Below are positions 9,431-17,573 of a DNA stretch of 60,464 nucleotides, piece by piece. The position numbers were made by a program, and so were the translations under genes. Under the pieces are notes generated by a model, which had not been told where the DNA came from, made no database searches, and saw nothing but the letters and a program-made list of their open reading frames with translations. Source of the DNA: an uncultured Pedobacter sp. (GTDB lineage Bacteria; Bacteroidota; Bacteroidia; Sphingobacteriales; Sphingobacteriaceae); contig NZ_CAMLHF010000005.1 of NCBI RefSeq assembly GCF_946479715.1, positions 1 through 60,464 of the forward strand, read 5' to 3'. Positions within the stretch are counted from its first letter, which is position 1. Each line of letters begins with the position of its first letter.

Positions 9431-10957
9431 ATGAAAAAACATATTTTAATTCCCGCTTTAAGCTTCGTTATTGCTCTAAGCTCATGTAAAAAAGAATTTT
9501 TGCAACAAAACAATCCGAATGCAATTACGGTCGAAAATTATTTTAAAACAGAAAACGATGTATTGCTTGCAGTAAATGGTGCTTATCAGTCATTAAGAAG
9601 CAGTAATACGATGGGAGAAAATAGCGGATTATTTACTGATGAACGTTCTGATGATGCAGGTCGTAACGATAACCAGAGTAATGCAGGTGAGCCATTCCAG
9701 TTTAATGATTTCTCTTTGTTACCAAGTAACTCATATTTAAAGGCACATTGGCTGGCACTTTATCAATCGATAACCAGAAGTAATGTTATCCTGTCTAATA
9801 TAGATAAAGTTACATTCACTACTGCCGCAAACAAAAATAATTACAGTGGCGAAGCTAAATTCATCAGGGCAATTATGTATTTTGAGTTAGTTAGAAAATG
9901 GGGGCCGGTTCCGTTGGTAACCAAACACCTTTTAACTACTGATGAAATTGCAGCAAGCACATTTCGTGTGCCTGAGGCTGATGTTTATGCGCAAATTGTT
10001 GCCGATTTAAAAGATGCTTTAAACAGCGACTTACCAAACTTTCAACCTGTTTCCGGTATTGGTCGTACTTCGAAAGCGGCTATAAATGCATACTTGGGTA
10101 AGGTTTATTTAACTATGGCAGCAACACTTCCTGCAAATAAAACAGAGAATTTAGTCAGTGCAAATACTTATCTAATGGCTGCGTACAATATGCGTGGTTT
10201 CGGAAACTTATCGGAAATCCCTTATGCAGATGTTTTCGATGTGGCTAAAAAGACAACCTGTAAAGAATTAATTTTCCAGATTTCGTATAAACAAGGAGAT
10301 CTTAATTACAGTTCAAGTATCGCGGCCAACAATCAGGCAAGGGGAGAAACAATCAACTCTTTAAAAGTTTCTACCGGTATTGGTGGCAACGTTAAACTAG
10401 ATTTAATTGACGAATACGAAACTGGAGATCTGCGTAAGGATTTTTCAGTGAAGTATGCTAACGATGCAAACGTAAAAGATTGGTTTATCACTAAATTCCG
10501 TGATGCTAGTGCTGCGGCATCTGTTAATGGTTATGGTGGTAACGACTGTATAATGATGCGTTACGCTGATGTAATTTTGATGCTGGCGGAAGTGGCAAAC
10601 CTTCAGGGAAATGATGCCTTAGCGATACAATATTTAGATATGGTAAGAGCAAGAGCTGGCAGACCACTTTATGCCATTGCTAAAACAGATCCTGTTTATG
10701 CTGCAAAATTCCCGACTATGAAGTTGGCCATCTTACACGAAAGGCGTGTGGAGCTTGCTTTTGAACACCACAGATGGTTTGATTTAATCAGAAATTTCAC
10801 AGCTGCAGAGTTGGTGACTTATTTAAAGGCTAAACCACAATCATCTTATGGAATAGCGAAACTAGCTAACGTAACTACAAAAGATCGTTACTATCCGATT
10901 CCTTTTGATGAAGTAAAATTAGATCCGGTTAAAATGTACCAAAACCCGGGTTATTAA
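9431..10957 (+). CDS. SusD/RagB-family nutrient-binding lipoprotein (508 aa)
   Basis: A lipoprotein signal with Cys19 (ALSSCKKEF) opens a classic SusD. The N-terminal NAVNGAYQSL-type helix, the TPR-like core with GEAKFIRAIMYFELVRKWGP, FYF-type motifs and the C-terminal RRVELAFEHHRWFDLIR element are all diagnostic. The C-terminus YYPIPFDEVKLDP...NPGY is the standard SusD end. It sits on the cell surface and forms the lid of the SusC transporter encoded 11 nt upstream. A rho-independent terminator follows at 10990, so the operon is susC-susD only. Substrate unknown. Confidence 0.95.
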   Translation: MKKHILIPALSFVIALSSCKKEFLQQNNPNAITVENYFKTENDVLLAVNGAYQSLRSSNTMGENSGLFTDERSDDAGRNDNQSNAGEPFQFNDFSLLPSNSYLKAHWLALYQSITRSNVILSNIDKVTFTTAANKNNYSGEAKFIRAIMYFELVRKWGPVPLVTKHLLTTDEIAASTFRVPEADVYAQIVADLKDALNSDLPNFQPVSGIGRTSKAAINAYLGKVYLTMAATLPANKTENLVSANTYLMAAYNMRGFGNLSEIPYADVFDVAKKTTCKELIFQISYKQGDLNYSSSIAANNQARGETINSLKVSTGIGGNVKLDLIDEYETGDLRKDFSVKYANDANVKDWFITKFRDASAAASVNGYGGNDCIMMRYADVILMLAEVANLQGNDALAIQYLDMVRARAGRPLYAIAKTDPVYAAKFPTMKLAILHERRVELAFEHHRWFDLIRNFTAAELVTYLKAKPQSSYGIAKLANVTTKDRYYPIPFDEVKLDPVKMYQNPGY

Positions 10958-10989
10958 TACTTAAAATCTTTTTATTTCTGTTTATTATT

Positions 10990-11019
10990 ATGGCGGCTGA
11001 ATTTCAGTCGCCATTTTTT
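10990..11019 (+). terminator. Rho-independent terminator after susD
   Basis: Stem ATGGCGGCTG / CAGTCGCCAT (one G-T wobble) with loop AATTT, followed by TTTTTT. It lies 33 nt after the SusD stop and separates that operon from the next gene. Confidence 0.85.
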
Positions 11020-11065
11020 GTAACCCATATGATCAATATCACTCGAAATTTTCTACTTTTATCGC

Positions 11066-11389
11066 GTGAAGCTTATTGCCTTGTTTTTATCGATCATAGT
11101 GCTAACACTTACTTTAGTGCCGTGTTGTGCGTTGGAGGAAAATGAGTCACATGCACATCAAACTGTTCAAAAAGAAGTTGATCATCAATGTACAGAAAAA
11201 GACGACAGCTGTTGCAAGGACTGTTCACCCTTCTATGTTTGTGGTACTTGTATCGGGTTTACATTTACTGGTTTTTCTGCCTTCGCTTTTGTGGTGCCGT
11301 TTAAAGCAGTGCAGCACAATATGTTTTATCTTCCTGTTGAACTTCCGCTCATATCTACTCCGATCTGGCAACCACCTAAATTAAGCTAG
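11066..11389 (+). CDS. Small Cys/His-rich exported protein, DUF6660-like (107 aa)
   Basis: The start is GTG at 11066; no in-frame ATG precedes the signal sequence and the next in-frame ATG is near the C-terminus. A hydrophobic signal (about 1-20) is followed by a metal-ligand-like cluster: HAH, DHQC, CC, C and VCGTC between residues 29 and 63, then a second hydrophobic stretch (about 62-80). From memory, proteins of this kind (DUF6660) precede TonB-dependent receptors linked to metals in Bacteroidota, and here one starts 60 nt downstream. Function unknown; metal sensing or chaperoning in the periplasm is a guess. TACTTTTA (11054-11061), a -7-like box, lies 4 nt before the start codon, so a leaderless transcript is possible. 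Confidence 0.7.
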   Translation: MKLIALFLSIIVLTLTLVPCCALEENESHAHQTVQKEVDHQCTEKDDSCCKDCSPFYVCGTCIGFTFTGFSAFAFVVPFKAVQHNMFYLPVELPLISTPIWQPPKLS

Positions 11390-11448
11390 TTTCTTGTCCG
11401 AGGTCTTTCAGACCAGTATTATTGATTATCTTATTTACAAATTACATC

Positions 11449-13629
11449 ATGAAAAAATTGATTGTGCTTTTGGCTGTATTGCTGTTTACAGTTTCAGCCT
11501 ATGCTCAAAATACATATAAAGCGATTGTTAAAGACGCAAAAACAAATAAACCGTTAGTTGGAGCAAGTGTGAAATTGCTAGGATCAGCTATTGGTTCAGT
11601 ATCTGATACTAATGGACAGGTGGTTTTAAGCAATGTCCCATCAGGCCCGCAGATCATCCAGTTCAGTTACATAGGTTTTAAAACAAAGACAGATACCCTT
11701 ACTTTTCCGCTTGTCCAACCTGTTGACATAGTGGTTTTACTTGAATTGGCAGCCGAAGAGGAGGAACTTGACGAAGTAATGATTTCTGCTACCCGGAGCA
11801 GCCGTACAATAGACAACATCCCAACGCGGGTAGAGGTAATTGCTGGCGAAGAACTTGATGAGAAAGGAAATATGAAACCCGGGGATATTCGCATGATGCT
11901 TGCAGAAAGTACCGGGATCCAAACTCAGCAGACTTCTGCTACCAGTGGTAGTTCCAGCATCCGTATACAAGGATTGGATGGAAAATACACCCAGATCATT
12001 AGAGATGGCTTTCCGCTGTATTCAGGTTTTTCAGCTGGGCTCGGCTTACTGCAAATTGCACCACTTGACTTACAGCAAGTAGAGGTGATTAAAGGCTCGT
12101 CATCCACCTTATATGGCGGTGGTGCCATTGCCGGGTTGGTTAATTTGGTGTCGAAAAAACCAACCGAAGAGCGCCAGTTGAATTTTCTGTTGAACGGAAC
12201 ATCTGCATTGGGATTGGATGCGAGTGGTTTTTATGCACAAAAGTTTGAAAAAATCGGTGTTACTGTTTATGCAGCCTATAACAAAGGAACTGCTTATGAT
12301 CCTTCGGATGTAGGTTTAACCGCTATTCCTAAGTTCGACCGCTTTACTTTAAATCCAAAACTGTTCTTTTATTTTAATGACGCAACTACACTTTCTGCAG
12401 GGATCAATGCTACTACTGAGAAAAGGATAGGAGGTGACCTGGAACATGTAAAAGGAAATGGCAGTGTTACGCATTCTTATTTTGAAGAGAACAAAACCGG
12501 ACGTTACAGTTCGCAGCTTGAATTGGATCATAAACTTAATAATCAGGAAAAATTTGTTGTCCGTAACTCCGTGAGCTATTATGACCGGAGCATTGGACTG
12601 CCGAACTACTTGTTTTCTGGCATACAGATCTCTACTTACAGTGAAGCGAATTATAGTCGCAGCGGGGAAAAGGCAGACTGGGTAGTGGGTGTAAACTTTC
12701 TGACTGATCACTTCAAAGAAGACCAGAATAGCAGTGCTGCACTAAGGGGTTACAACTACAACACCATTGGTGCCTTTGTGCAAAATACCTGGAACTTGTC
12801 AGAACATTTTAGTGTTGAATCTGGCATTCGTGGTGATTATCATAACGAATATGGATTTTTCTTTTTACCCAGAATTTCGGGGCTATGGAAAATCAATGAA
12901 CATTTCTCAACCCGCTTAGGTGGGGGACTAGGTTACAAAGCGTCAACGGTGTTTACAGAAGATGCAGAAAGAATTCAGTTCCGCAATGTATTGCCAATTG
13001 ATGTGGCTGCTACTAAGGCAGAACGTTCTTATGGGGCCAATTATGATGTTAACTATAAGACCACATTGTTTGAAGATAAAGTTGGATTCAGCATTAACCA
13101 AATGTTCTTTTACACCCGTATCAACAATCCGATTTTACTTACAGCAGTTACGGGAGGTAATCTTGCATATGTGCAGCCTAAAGGAAATCTGGATACTAAA
13201 GGGATGGAGACCAATGCCAAGATCACCTATAGTGATTTCAAATTATTTATTGGCTACACCTATGCTGATGTGAATCAGCATACCGGGAGTGTCAATACGG
13301 TTTATCCTCTGGTTTCAAAACACAGGCTCAACAATGTACTCATGTACGAGATAGAAGATGAATGGAAAATTGGTGCCGAAGCTTATTACTTCAGCAAACA
13401 AAGATTAAATGATGGGGCTACAGGTAAAAGCTATTGGACAGCCGGTTTGATGGCCGAAAAATTATGGGACCGCTTTTCCATTTTTGTGAATTTTGAGAAT
13501 TTCACCAATACCCGCCAAACAAAGTTTGATACCATTTATACCGGTACAATTACTGATCCCGTTTTTAGGGATATTTACGCTCCTGTTGATGGTTTTGTAA
13601 TTAATGGAGGGATTAAACTAAGGCTTTAA
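11449..13629 (+). CDS. TonB-dependent outer membrane receptor, BtuB/FecA type with carboxypeptidase-like domain (726 aa)
   Basis: The start at 11449 is chosen because MKKLIVLLAVLLF...SAYAQ is a clean signal peptide; upstream codons add nothing. A carboxypeptidase-D-like domain (about 22-100) leads to DEVMISATR as TonB box, a plug (SIRIQGLDG, RDGFPLYSG, VIKGSSSTLYGGGAIAGLVNLVSKKP) and a 22-strand barrel ending GGIKLRL. At about 730 aa it is much smaller than SusC receptors and has no SusD. Small receptors of this build usually import metal chelates, siderophores or cobalamin. The preceding Cys/His-rich protein supports a metal-linked role; the ligand is not known. Confidence 0.92.
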   Translation: MKKLIVLLAVLLFTVSAYAQNTYKAIVKDAKTNKPLVGASVKLLGSAIGSVSDTNGQVVLSNVPSGPQIIQFSYIGFKTKTDTLTFPLVQPVDIVVLLELAAEEEELDEVMISATRSSRTIDNIPTRVEVIAGEELDEKGNMKPGDIRMMLAESTGIQTQQTSATSGSSSIRIQGLDGKYTQIIRDGFPLYSGFSAGLGLLQIAPLDLQQVEVIKGSSSTLYGGGAIAGLVNLVSKKPTEERQLNFLLNGTSALGLDASGFYAQKFEKIGVTVYAAYNKGTAYDPSDVGLTAIPKFDRFTLNPKLFFYFNDATTLSAGINATTEKRIGGDLEHVKGNGSVTHSYFEENKTGRYSSQLELDHKLNNQEKFVVRNSVSYYDRSIGLPNYLFSGIQISTYSEANYSRSGEKADWVVGVNFLTDHFKEDQNSSAALRGYNYNTIGAFVQNTWNLSEHFSVESGIRGDYHNEYGFFFLPRISGLWKINEHFSTRLGGGLGYKASTVFTEDAERIQFRNVLPIDVAATKAERSYGANYDVNYKTTLFEDKVGFSINQMFFYTRINNPILLTAVTGGNLAYVQPKGNLDTKGMETNAKITYSDFKLFIGYTYADVNQHTGSVNTVYPLVSKHRLNNVLMYEIEDEWKIGAEAYYFSKQRLNDGATGKSYWTAGLMAEKLWDRFSIFVNFENFTNTRQTKFDTIYTGTITDPVFRDIYAPVDGFVINGGIKLRL

Positions 13630-13670
13630 TGTAGACCCTTAAATAATAAACTACTATTTCTATAGATTTT

Positions 13671-13701
13671 ATTGCTTGTTTTAAAAAAAGTATTATATTT
13701 G
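13671..13701 (+). promoter_or_regulatory. Promoter of the Cys-leader / receptor transcript
   Basis: ATTG (13671-13674), 19 nt, then TATATTTG (13694-13701), close to the Bacteroidota consensus. Expected transcription start is near 13708, leaving ~28 nt before the leader peptide ATG. Just upstream, at 13650-13668, lies ACTACTATTTCTATAGAT, partly dyad-like, whose left arm ACTACTA resembles the arms of the palindromes at 3558 and 17446; it could be a regulator site. The gap 13630-13993 is otherwise filled by the leader peptide and attenuator. Confidence 0.65.
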
Positions 13702-13735
13702 CATAATTAAATAACTGTTTACAAGCTGTAATCAA

Positions 13736-13822
13736 ATGAAAACAGATTTACATTTTATAAAAATGAAAAGAAAAACATCTAAAAAAGGAATGCATTTCCT
13801 TTTAGAATGTTGTTGTTGTTGA
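13736..13822 (+). CDS. Leader peptide with four terminal Cys codons (28 aa, upstream ORF)
   Basis: ATG at 13736, 28 codons, stop TGA at 13820-13822. The peptide is basic (many Lys), and its last five residues are Glu-Cys-Cys-Cys-Cys, with four consecutive TGT codons (13808-13819) directly before the stop. It is too short for a standard gene call. An alternative start at codon 10 (13763) gives the same end. A run of Cys codons right before a stop, near the 5' end of a transcript, is the hallmark of an attenuation leader: scarce Cys-tRNA stalls the ribosome there. It lies 171 nt upstream of the TonB-dependent receptor at 13994, with two competing hairpins in between. Known analogues are amino-acid leader peptides and mycobacterial Cys upstream ORFs. 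The role here is inference. Confidence 0.7.
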   Translation: MKTDLHFIKMKRKTSKKGMHFLLECCCC

Positions 13823-13902
13823 TTCAGCGCGCTGTAATCTCAGCGTAAACTAACACCCACAAATTCCATTAACATAATTATAAGGGATGTCGAAAAACAT
13901 CC
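13821..13902 (+). promoter_or_regulatory. Candidate cysteine attenuator: alternative hairpins plus G-free stretch
   Basis: Three elements follow the four Cys codons. Hairpin 1 (13821-13839) pairs GATT+CAG with CTG+AATC around CGCG and overlaps the leader stop. Hairpin 2 (CGCTG 13830-13834 with CAGCG 13841-13845) uses the same bases and is mutually exclusive with hairpin 1. Then comes a 38-nt run without any G (13846-13883), as at rho-loading sites, and a third hairpin GGATGT/ACATCC (13885-13902). A ribosome stalled on the Cys codons would cover the 5' arm of hairpin 1 and favour hairpin 2. No U-tract terminator is visible, so control would be rho-dependent or translational. Confidence 0.5.
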
Positions 13903-13993
13903 ACAGGGCTTTGCTTTGCAATTTTATCCTGAGCAATACCATTTTAAACAAAACAAAATCAAAGCGTATAACCAAACAATCAATCTTAAAATC

Positions 13994-16573
13994 ATGAAAA
14001 AAAGTTTACTTATTCTCTTTTCACTTATACTCACGGCAAGCATTACTTTTGCCCAAAGCACAATAACGGGTGTTATAAAGGGTGCCAATGGCGTTCCGGT
14101 ACCAAATGCAACTGTGCTCATCAGAGGTACAAAAATAACTTCATCTGCTAATGAAAATGGAGAATTCAGCATCAGTACAAAGCAAGAGCCTCCATTCTAT
14201 CTTCAAATTAGTTCAGTCGGCTATAAAGCCCAGGATTTTCAAATCCTGAAATTTCAGGATACTCCTTTAGAGTTAACCTTGGTTGAAAATGCACAGCTAG
14301 ACGAAATCGTTGTAACTTCAAGAAGACGTTCGGAGGTTTTACAGGATGTGCCTATCGCAATTACTGTTATTGGTGGTCAGGCAGCCGAAAACGCAGGAGC
14401 TTTTAATGTTAACCGCTTAAAAGAGCTGGTTCCTTCCGTACAGCTGTATGCTTCAAATGCAAGAAACACTACACTTAACATCAGAGGATTGGGGTCAACA
14501 TTTGGTTTAACCAACGACGGTATTGATCCTGGAGTAGGGTTTTATGTTGATGGAGTTTATCAGGCTCGTCCGGCAGCTACTTCCACAGATTTTCTTGATA
14601 TTGAGCAGATAGAAATTCTTAGGGGCCCTCAGGGTACCTTGTTTGGTAAAAATACAACTGCAGGTGCTTTCAACATTACAACTACCAAACCAACACTTGT
14701 TCCAACTGCAAAAGTTGAATTGAATGTGGGGAACTACAATTTTATTCAAGCTAAGACATCGGTTTCAGGTGCAGTAGCAAAAAATCTGGCAGCAAAATTG
14801 GCCATATCAGGTACTCAAAGAGATGGTACAATTTTTAATACCAGCGAAGAGCGCAGATACAGTGGTCAAAATAACCTTGGTTTTAAAGGTCAGTTATACT
14901 ATACCCCGTCAGATAAATTACAAATTTTGTTAAGCAGTGATGTAAGCATTCAGCATCCGGCAGGTTACCCATTGGTAATTGCTGGTGTAACTGCTACAGA
15001 AAGAAGTGCTTACCGTCAGTATGCAAAAATTGTTTCTGATTTAGGATATGAGCAACCTAAAATAGATCCTTTTTCAAGGAAGATCAATACCAATACGCCT
15101 TGGAAACAAGACCAATCAATTGGTGGTATATCTTTAAACGTAGATTATAAAATAGGAAATGGAACACTTACATCCACTACTGCCTGGAGGTTCTGGAACT
15201 GGGATCCTACAAACGACAGAGATTTCTCTGAATTGTCTGCATTGACCAAATCTCAAGGAAACTCTCGTCATGACCAATATTCGCAAGAGGTTAGATATGC
15301 AGGTAATATCACAGAGAAAGTAAGTGGAGTGATCGGTGTATTTGCACTTGCTCAGAATTTGAAAGGTCTGTCGCAGACTGAAGAGGTGGGTAAAGATCAA
15401 TGGAGATTCGTACAAACATCCGCAACTGGTGCTCAGGCTGGATATACAACACCTGGTTTGTTAGATGGCTTTGGTATCAAAACCAATTCAACCATTAAAT
15501 CTTTAAGCGCTGCTATTTTTGCACAAGCCGACTGGGAATTTGTAGAACACTTGCACGTTTTACCTGGTTTAAGGTTTACTTACGACAAGAAAGATGTTGA
15601 TTATGACAGAACAACTTATGGAGGTCTTCAAACTACCGATCCGGCTTTGCTTGCGCTTAAAGCTGCTGTTTATGCCAATCAAAAATTCAATATCAACACA
15701 GATAACAATAATTTGTCTGGTAACATCACCTTGTCTTACCGCCCTACAACTAAGTTGAACGTTTATGGAACTTACTCTACCGCTTATAAACCAGTTGGTG
15801 TAAACGTAGGAGGCTTGCCAACTACAAGCACTGGCGAAGCAGACTTGTCACTTGCTGTAGTAAAACCGGAATATGTTCAGCACTATGAGTTTGGTTTAAA
15901 AACAAAACCCCTTAAAGGTGCTATTGTAAACGTAACAGCTTTTAATACAGATATTAAAGATTACCAAACCAACGTTCAATCTCCACAACTGGGTGTAAAC
16001 AGGGGATATCTTGCAAATGCTGAAAAAGTAAATGTAAAAGGTCTCGAAATAGATGGTAGTTATCAGTTAGAGCGTTTCTTATCTATAAATGCTGCTGTTG
16101 CTTACCTTGATGGTAAATATAAAAAGTTCACAAATGCGCCACTTCCCTTAGAAGAAACAGGTCATACAGAACTTGTTAATGGCACTGCAACTCAGGTAGC
16201 GTTTAAAGATGCTTCAGGCGGAAGGTTGCCAGGTATCTCTAAATGGAATGCTTCCGGTGGTGCTGAATTTAGTGCTCCTGGTAAAGTAGGCACCAGAGAT
16301 GGTCGGTTCTTTATCGCTGGTGATTTAAGTTATCGTTCAGAATACTCTTCAAACCCAACACCATCAAAAGTGCTAAATGTTGATGGCTATACATTAGTGA
16401 ACGGAAGAATTGGATTCAAATCAGATAAAATCTCCATTTTTGGATGGGTAAGGAATATTGGAAATACCAATTACTTCGAACAATTGCAGGCTGCAGCTGG
16501 TAATTCTGGCCTATATGCAGGTGTACTTGGTGATCCTAGAACTTATGGGGCTACTGTGCGCTACGCATTTTAA
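13994..16573 (+). CDS. TonB-dependent outer membrane receptor behind a Cys leader peptide (859 aa)
   Basis: The start at 13994 gives the signal peptide MKKSLLILFS...TFAQ; the longer in-frame ORF from 13916 only adds untypical residues. Domains: carboxypeptidase-D-like domain (about 22-98), TonB-box-like DEIVVTSRRR, plug (NIRGLGSTFG, VGFYVDGVYQ, EILRGPQGTLFGKNTTAGAFNI) and a barrel ending in the typical aromatic ATVRYAF. The plug resembles iron-complex/Caulobacter-type receptors rather than SusC, and there is no SusD partner. It is a single-gene unit with its own promoter and terminator. If the upstream leader senses cysteine, a sulfur-containing nutrient is the likeliest ligand; that is inference from context, not from this sequence. 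Confidence 0.93.
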   Translation: MKKSLLILFSLILTASITFAQSTITGVIKGANGVPVPNATVLIRGTKITSSANENGEFSISTKQEPPFYLQISSVGYKAQDFQILKFQDTPLELTLVENAQLDEIVVTSRRRSEVLQDVPIAITVIGGQAAENAGAFNVNRLKELVPSVQLYASNARNTTLNIRGLGSTFGLTNDGIDPGVGFYVDGVYQARPAATSTDFLDIEQIEILRGPQGTLFGKNTTAGAFNITTTKPTLVPTAKVELNVGNYNFIQAKTSVSGAVAKNLAAKLAISGTQRDGTIFNTSEERRYSGQNNLGFKGQLYYTPSDKLQILLSSDVSIQHPAGYPLVIAGVTATERSAYRQYAKIVSDLGYEQPKIDPFSRKINTNTPWKQDQSIGGISLNVDYKIGNGTLTSTTAWRFWNWDPTNDRDFSELSALTKSQGNSRHDQYSQEVRYAGNITEKVSGVIGVFALAQNLKGLSQTEEVGKDQWRFVQTSATGAQAGYTTPGLLDGFGIKTNSTIKSLSAAIFAQADWEFVEHLHVLPGLRFTYDKKDVDYDRTTYGGLQTTDPALLALKAAVYANQKFNINTDNNNLSGNITLSYRPTTKLNVYGTYSTAYKPVGVNVGGLPTTSTGEADLSLAVVKPEYVQHYEFGLKTKPLKGAIVNVTAFNTDIKDYQTNVQSPQLGVNRGYLANAEKVNVKGLEIDGSYQLERFLSINAAVAYLDGKYKKFTNAPLPLEETGHTELVNGTATQVAFKDASGGRLPGISKWNASGGAEFSAPGKVGTRDGRFFIAGDLSYRSEYSSNPTPSKVLNVDGYTLVNGRIGFKSDKISIFGWVRNIGNTNYFEQLQAAAGNSGLYAGVLGDPRTYGATVRYAF

Positions 16574-16592
16574 GAGTGTGATTTAAAACGCA

Positions 16593-16634
16593 AAAGAAAA
16601 AGGGCTATTCTCATTGGAATAGCCCTTTTTCTTT
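16593..16634. terminator. Strong bidirectional-looking terminator after the receptor
   Basis: Stem AAAGAAAAAGGGCTATTC / GAATAGCCCTTTTTCTTT with 6-nt loop, 20 nt after the receptor stop. The A-tract and T-tract flank the GC-rich core on both sides. Confidence 0.9.
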
Positions 16635-16761
16635 GCATAAAACCCTTATTTTTTATTTGAATTTTTGTCATTTTCTGTTAGTTCTTCACCTGTTACTTAA
16701 GCTGTAAAGCCACTGTTGGCATGGCCTTTGTAATACGTCTGTTACATCAAAACATCATATT

Positions 16762-17136
16762 ATGAAAAAGACAATGAGAATTTTCAGTCTACTTTTAATT
16801 GCTACGACGGTTATGATCGCCTGTAAGAAAGATACAGATCCAGCAGATAAAGACTTCTTTGTGGGGACTTATAGAGGATCTATTTCTTACCAAAAAGATG
16901 ACAACACAATAACCAGTTCAGAGGGGAAGGTTACAGTGAGTAAAGTCGGAGAGACTTACAATTTTTTCTTTGGCAATAATATTCCTGATATAAAGGGAGT
17001 GAAGTTTGAAAAATCTGGCGACAATAACTATGTTAGTGTTGGAAGTGGAGTAACTGGTATTTCAATTAACGCCAGTACCTTAAAAGTGTTAGTTTCAAAT
17101 AATGGAGCTACCTGGACAGCTGATTGCACCAGGTAA
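16762..17136 (+). CDS. Small lipoprotein of unknown function (124 aa)
   Basis: The lipoprotein signal ends in the lipobox MIAC (Cys21), followed by KKDTDPADK and a ~95-residue domain of alternating beta strands (FVGTYRGSISYQ, GKVTVSKVGETYNFFFG, ISINASTLKVLVSN). This is reminiscent of small periplasmic lipocalin-like or immunoglobulin-like lipoproteins common in Bacteroidota, but no family is recognised. It is a single gene between terminators at 16593 and 17165. Confidence 0.75.
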   Translation: MKKTMRIFSLLLIATTVMIACKKDTDPADKDFFVGTYRGSISYQKDDNTITSSEGKVTVSKVGETYNFFFGNNIPDIKGVKFEKSGDNNYVSVGSGVTGISINASTLKVLVSNNGATWTADCTR

Positions 17137-17164
17137 TCAACAGCAAATAAATTAAGCTTATCAT

Positions 17165-17195
17165 AAGGGCTCGCCATTTGGCGGGCCTTTTTTTT
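17165..17195 (+). terminator. Rho-independent terminator after the small lipoprotein gene
   Basis: AAGGGCTCGCC / GGCGGGCCTTT with ATTT loop (two G-T wobbles) followed by a T-tract to 17195. Confidence 0.85.
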
Positions 17196-17238
17196 AAACC
17201 ATCCGACCCAATCATCGCTTTAAAAGCAATCAAATAGT

Positions 17239-17264
17239 AAAGGCTATCTTTCCAGATAGCCTTT
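17239..17264. terminator. Perfect 11-bp inverted repeat, terminator-like
   Basis: AAAGGCTATCT ttcc AGATAGCCTTT, perfect stem with a 4-nt loop, A/T-flanked on both sides. It may be a back-up terminator for either strand. A CAAATATA at 17271-17278 reads TATATTTG on the minus strand, but with no -33 box it is probably not a promoter. Confidence 0.6.
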
Positions 17265-17319
17265 AAAAACCAAATATAAATTAAACGAGTATTGATGTTC
17301 GTGCTTCACAGCATGGAAC

Positions 17320-17424
17320 TTTAAAAAGCAGGTTGCAATGAGTAAACAACCTGCTTTTTACCGTACTGAGCATACGGTTCAACCTTAAGTAAAAACATGA
17401 ATAATCTTAATGATTAATGCTGTT
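17320..17424 (-). ncRNA. Candidate ~105-nt small RNA with own promoter and terminator
   Basis: Read on the minus strand, TATATTTG (17438-17431) should start RNA near 17424. The transcript would contain hairpin ACCGTA/TACGGT (17378-17373 with 17365-17360) and end in a textbook rho-independent terminator, GCAGGTTG/CAACCTGC with T-tract (17359-17323). The only ORF inside is 25 codons from an ATG near 17398 and reads through the terminator stem, so it is unlikely to be the product. Gene-less promoter plus terminator at this spacing suggests a regulatory RNA. Its promoter carries the same palindrome as the susC promoter at 3541-3574. Confidence 0.45.
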
Positions 17425-17430
17425 GATAAA

Positions 17431-17462
17431 CAAATATAAAAAAAGTATACCAATTTAGTAGT
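17431..17462 (-). promoter_or_regulatory. Orphan minus-strand promoter with ACTACYAAATTRGT palindrome
   Basis: On the minus strand, the 17-bp element ACTACTAAATTGGTATA (17462-17446), then 7 nt, then the -7 box TATATTTG (17438-17431). Layout and sequence parallel 3541-3574. No protein gene lies downstream; see the candidate small RNA. It is back-to-back with the plus-strand promoter at 17468-17499. Confidence 0.5.
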
Positions 17463-17467
17463 ATTTA

Positions 17468-17499
17468 TTTGCGACTTTATTTTTATTCTTCTATGTTTA
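17468..17499 (+). promoter_or_regulatory. Promoter of the histone H1-like gene
   Basis: TTTG (17468-17471), 20 nt, TATGTTTA (17492-17499): consensus spacing with one mismatch in the -7 box. Expected start near 17506, giving a ~68-nt leader to the ATG at 17574. Confidence 0.5.
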
Positions 17500-17573
17500 C
17501 ATTATTGGATAGGTAATACCAGCTCTCCAATACCGAAAAACTAATAAATATTAATAATTAACTTAAAAACATT

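Noticed and set aside
11422..11448. Nine extra codons before the receptor start at 11449
   Set aside because: They place a hydrophobic stretch before the Lys-Lys of a standard signal peptide, which is not typical.
13916..13993. N-terminal extension of the receptor frame to 13916
   Set aside because: The added residues have no signal-peptide character; the ATG at 13994 starts a clean signal sequence.
17271..17278. Second minus-strand TATATTTG after the candidate small RNA
   Set aside because: No -33 element; a transcript would start at the inverted repeat 17239-17264 and end at once.
17323..17398. 25-codon ORF inside the candidate small RNA
   Set aside because: It reads through the terminator stem, has no recognisable pattern, and its stop lies in the terminator tail; a coincidental frame is more likely.
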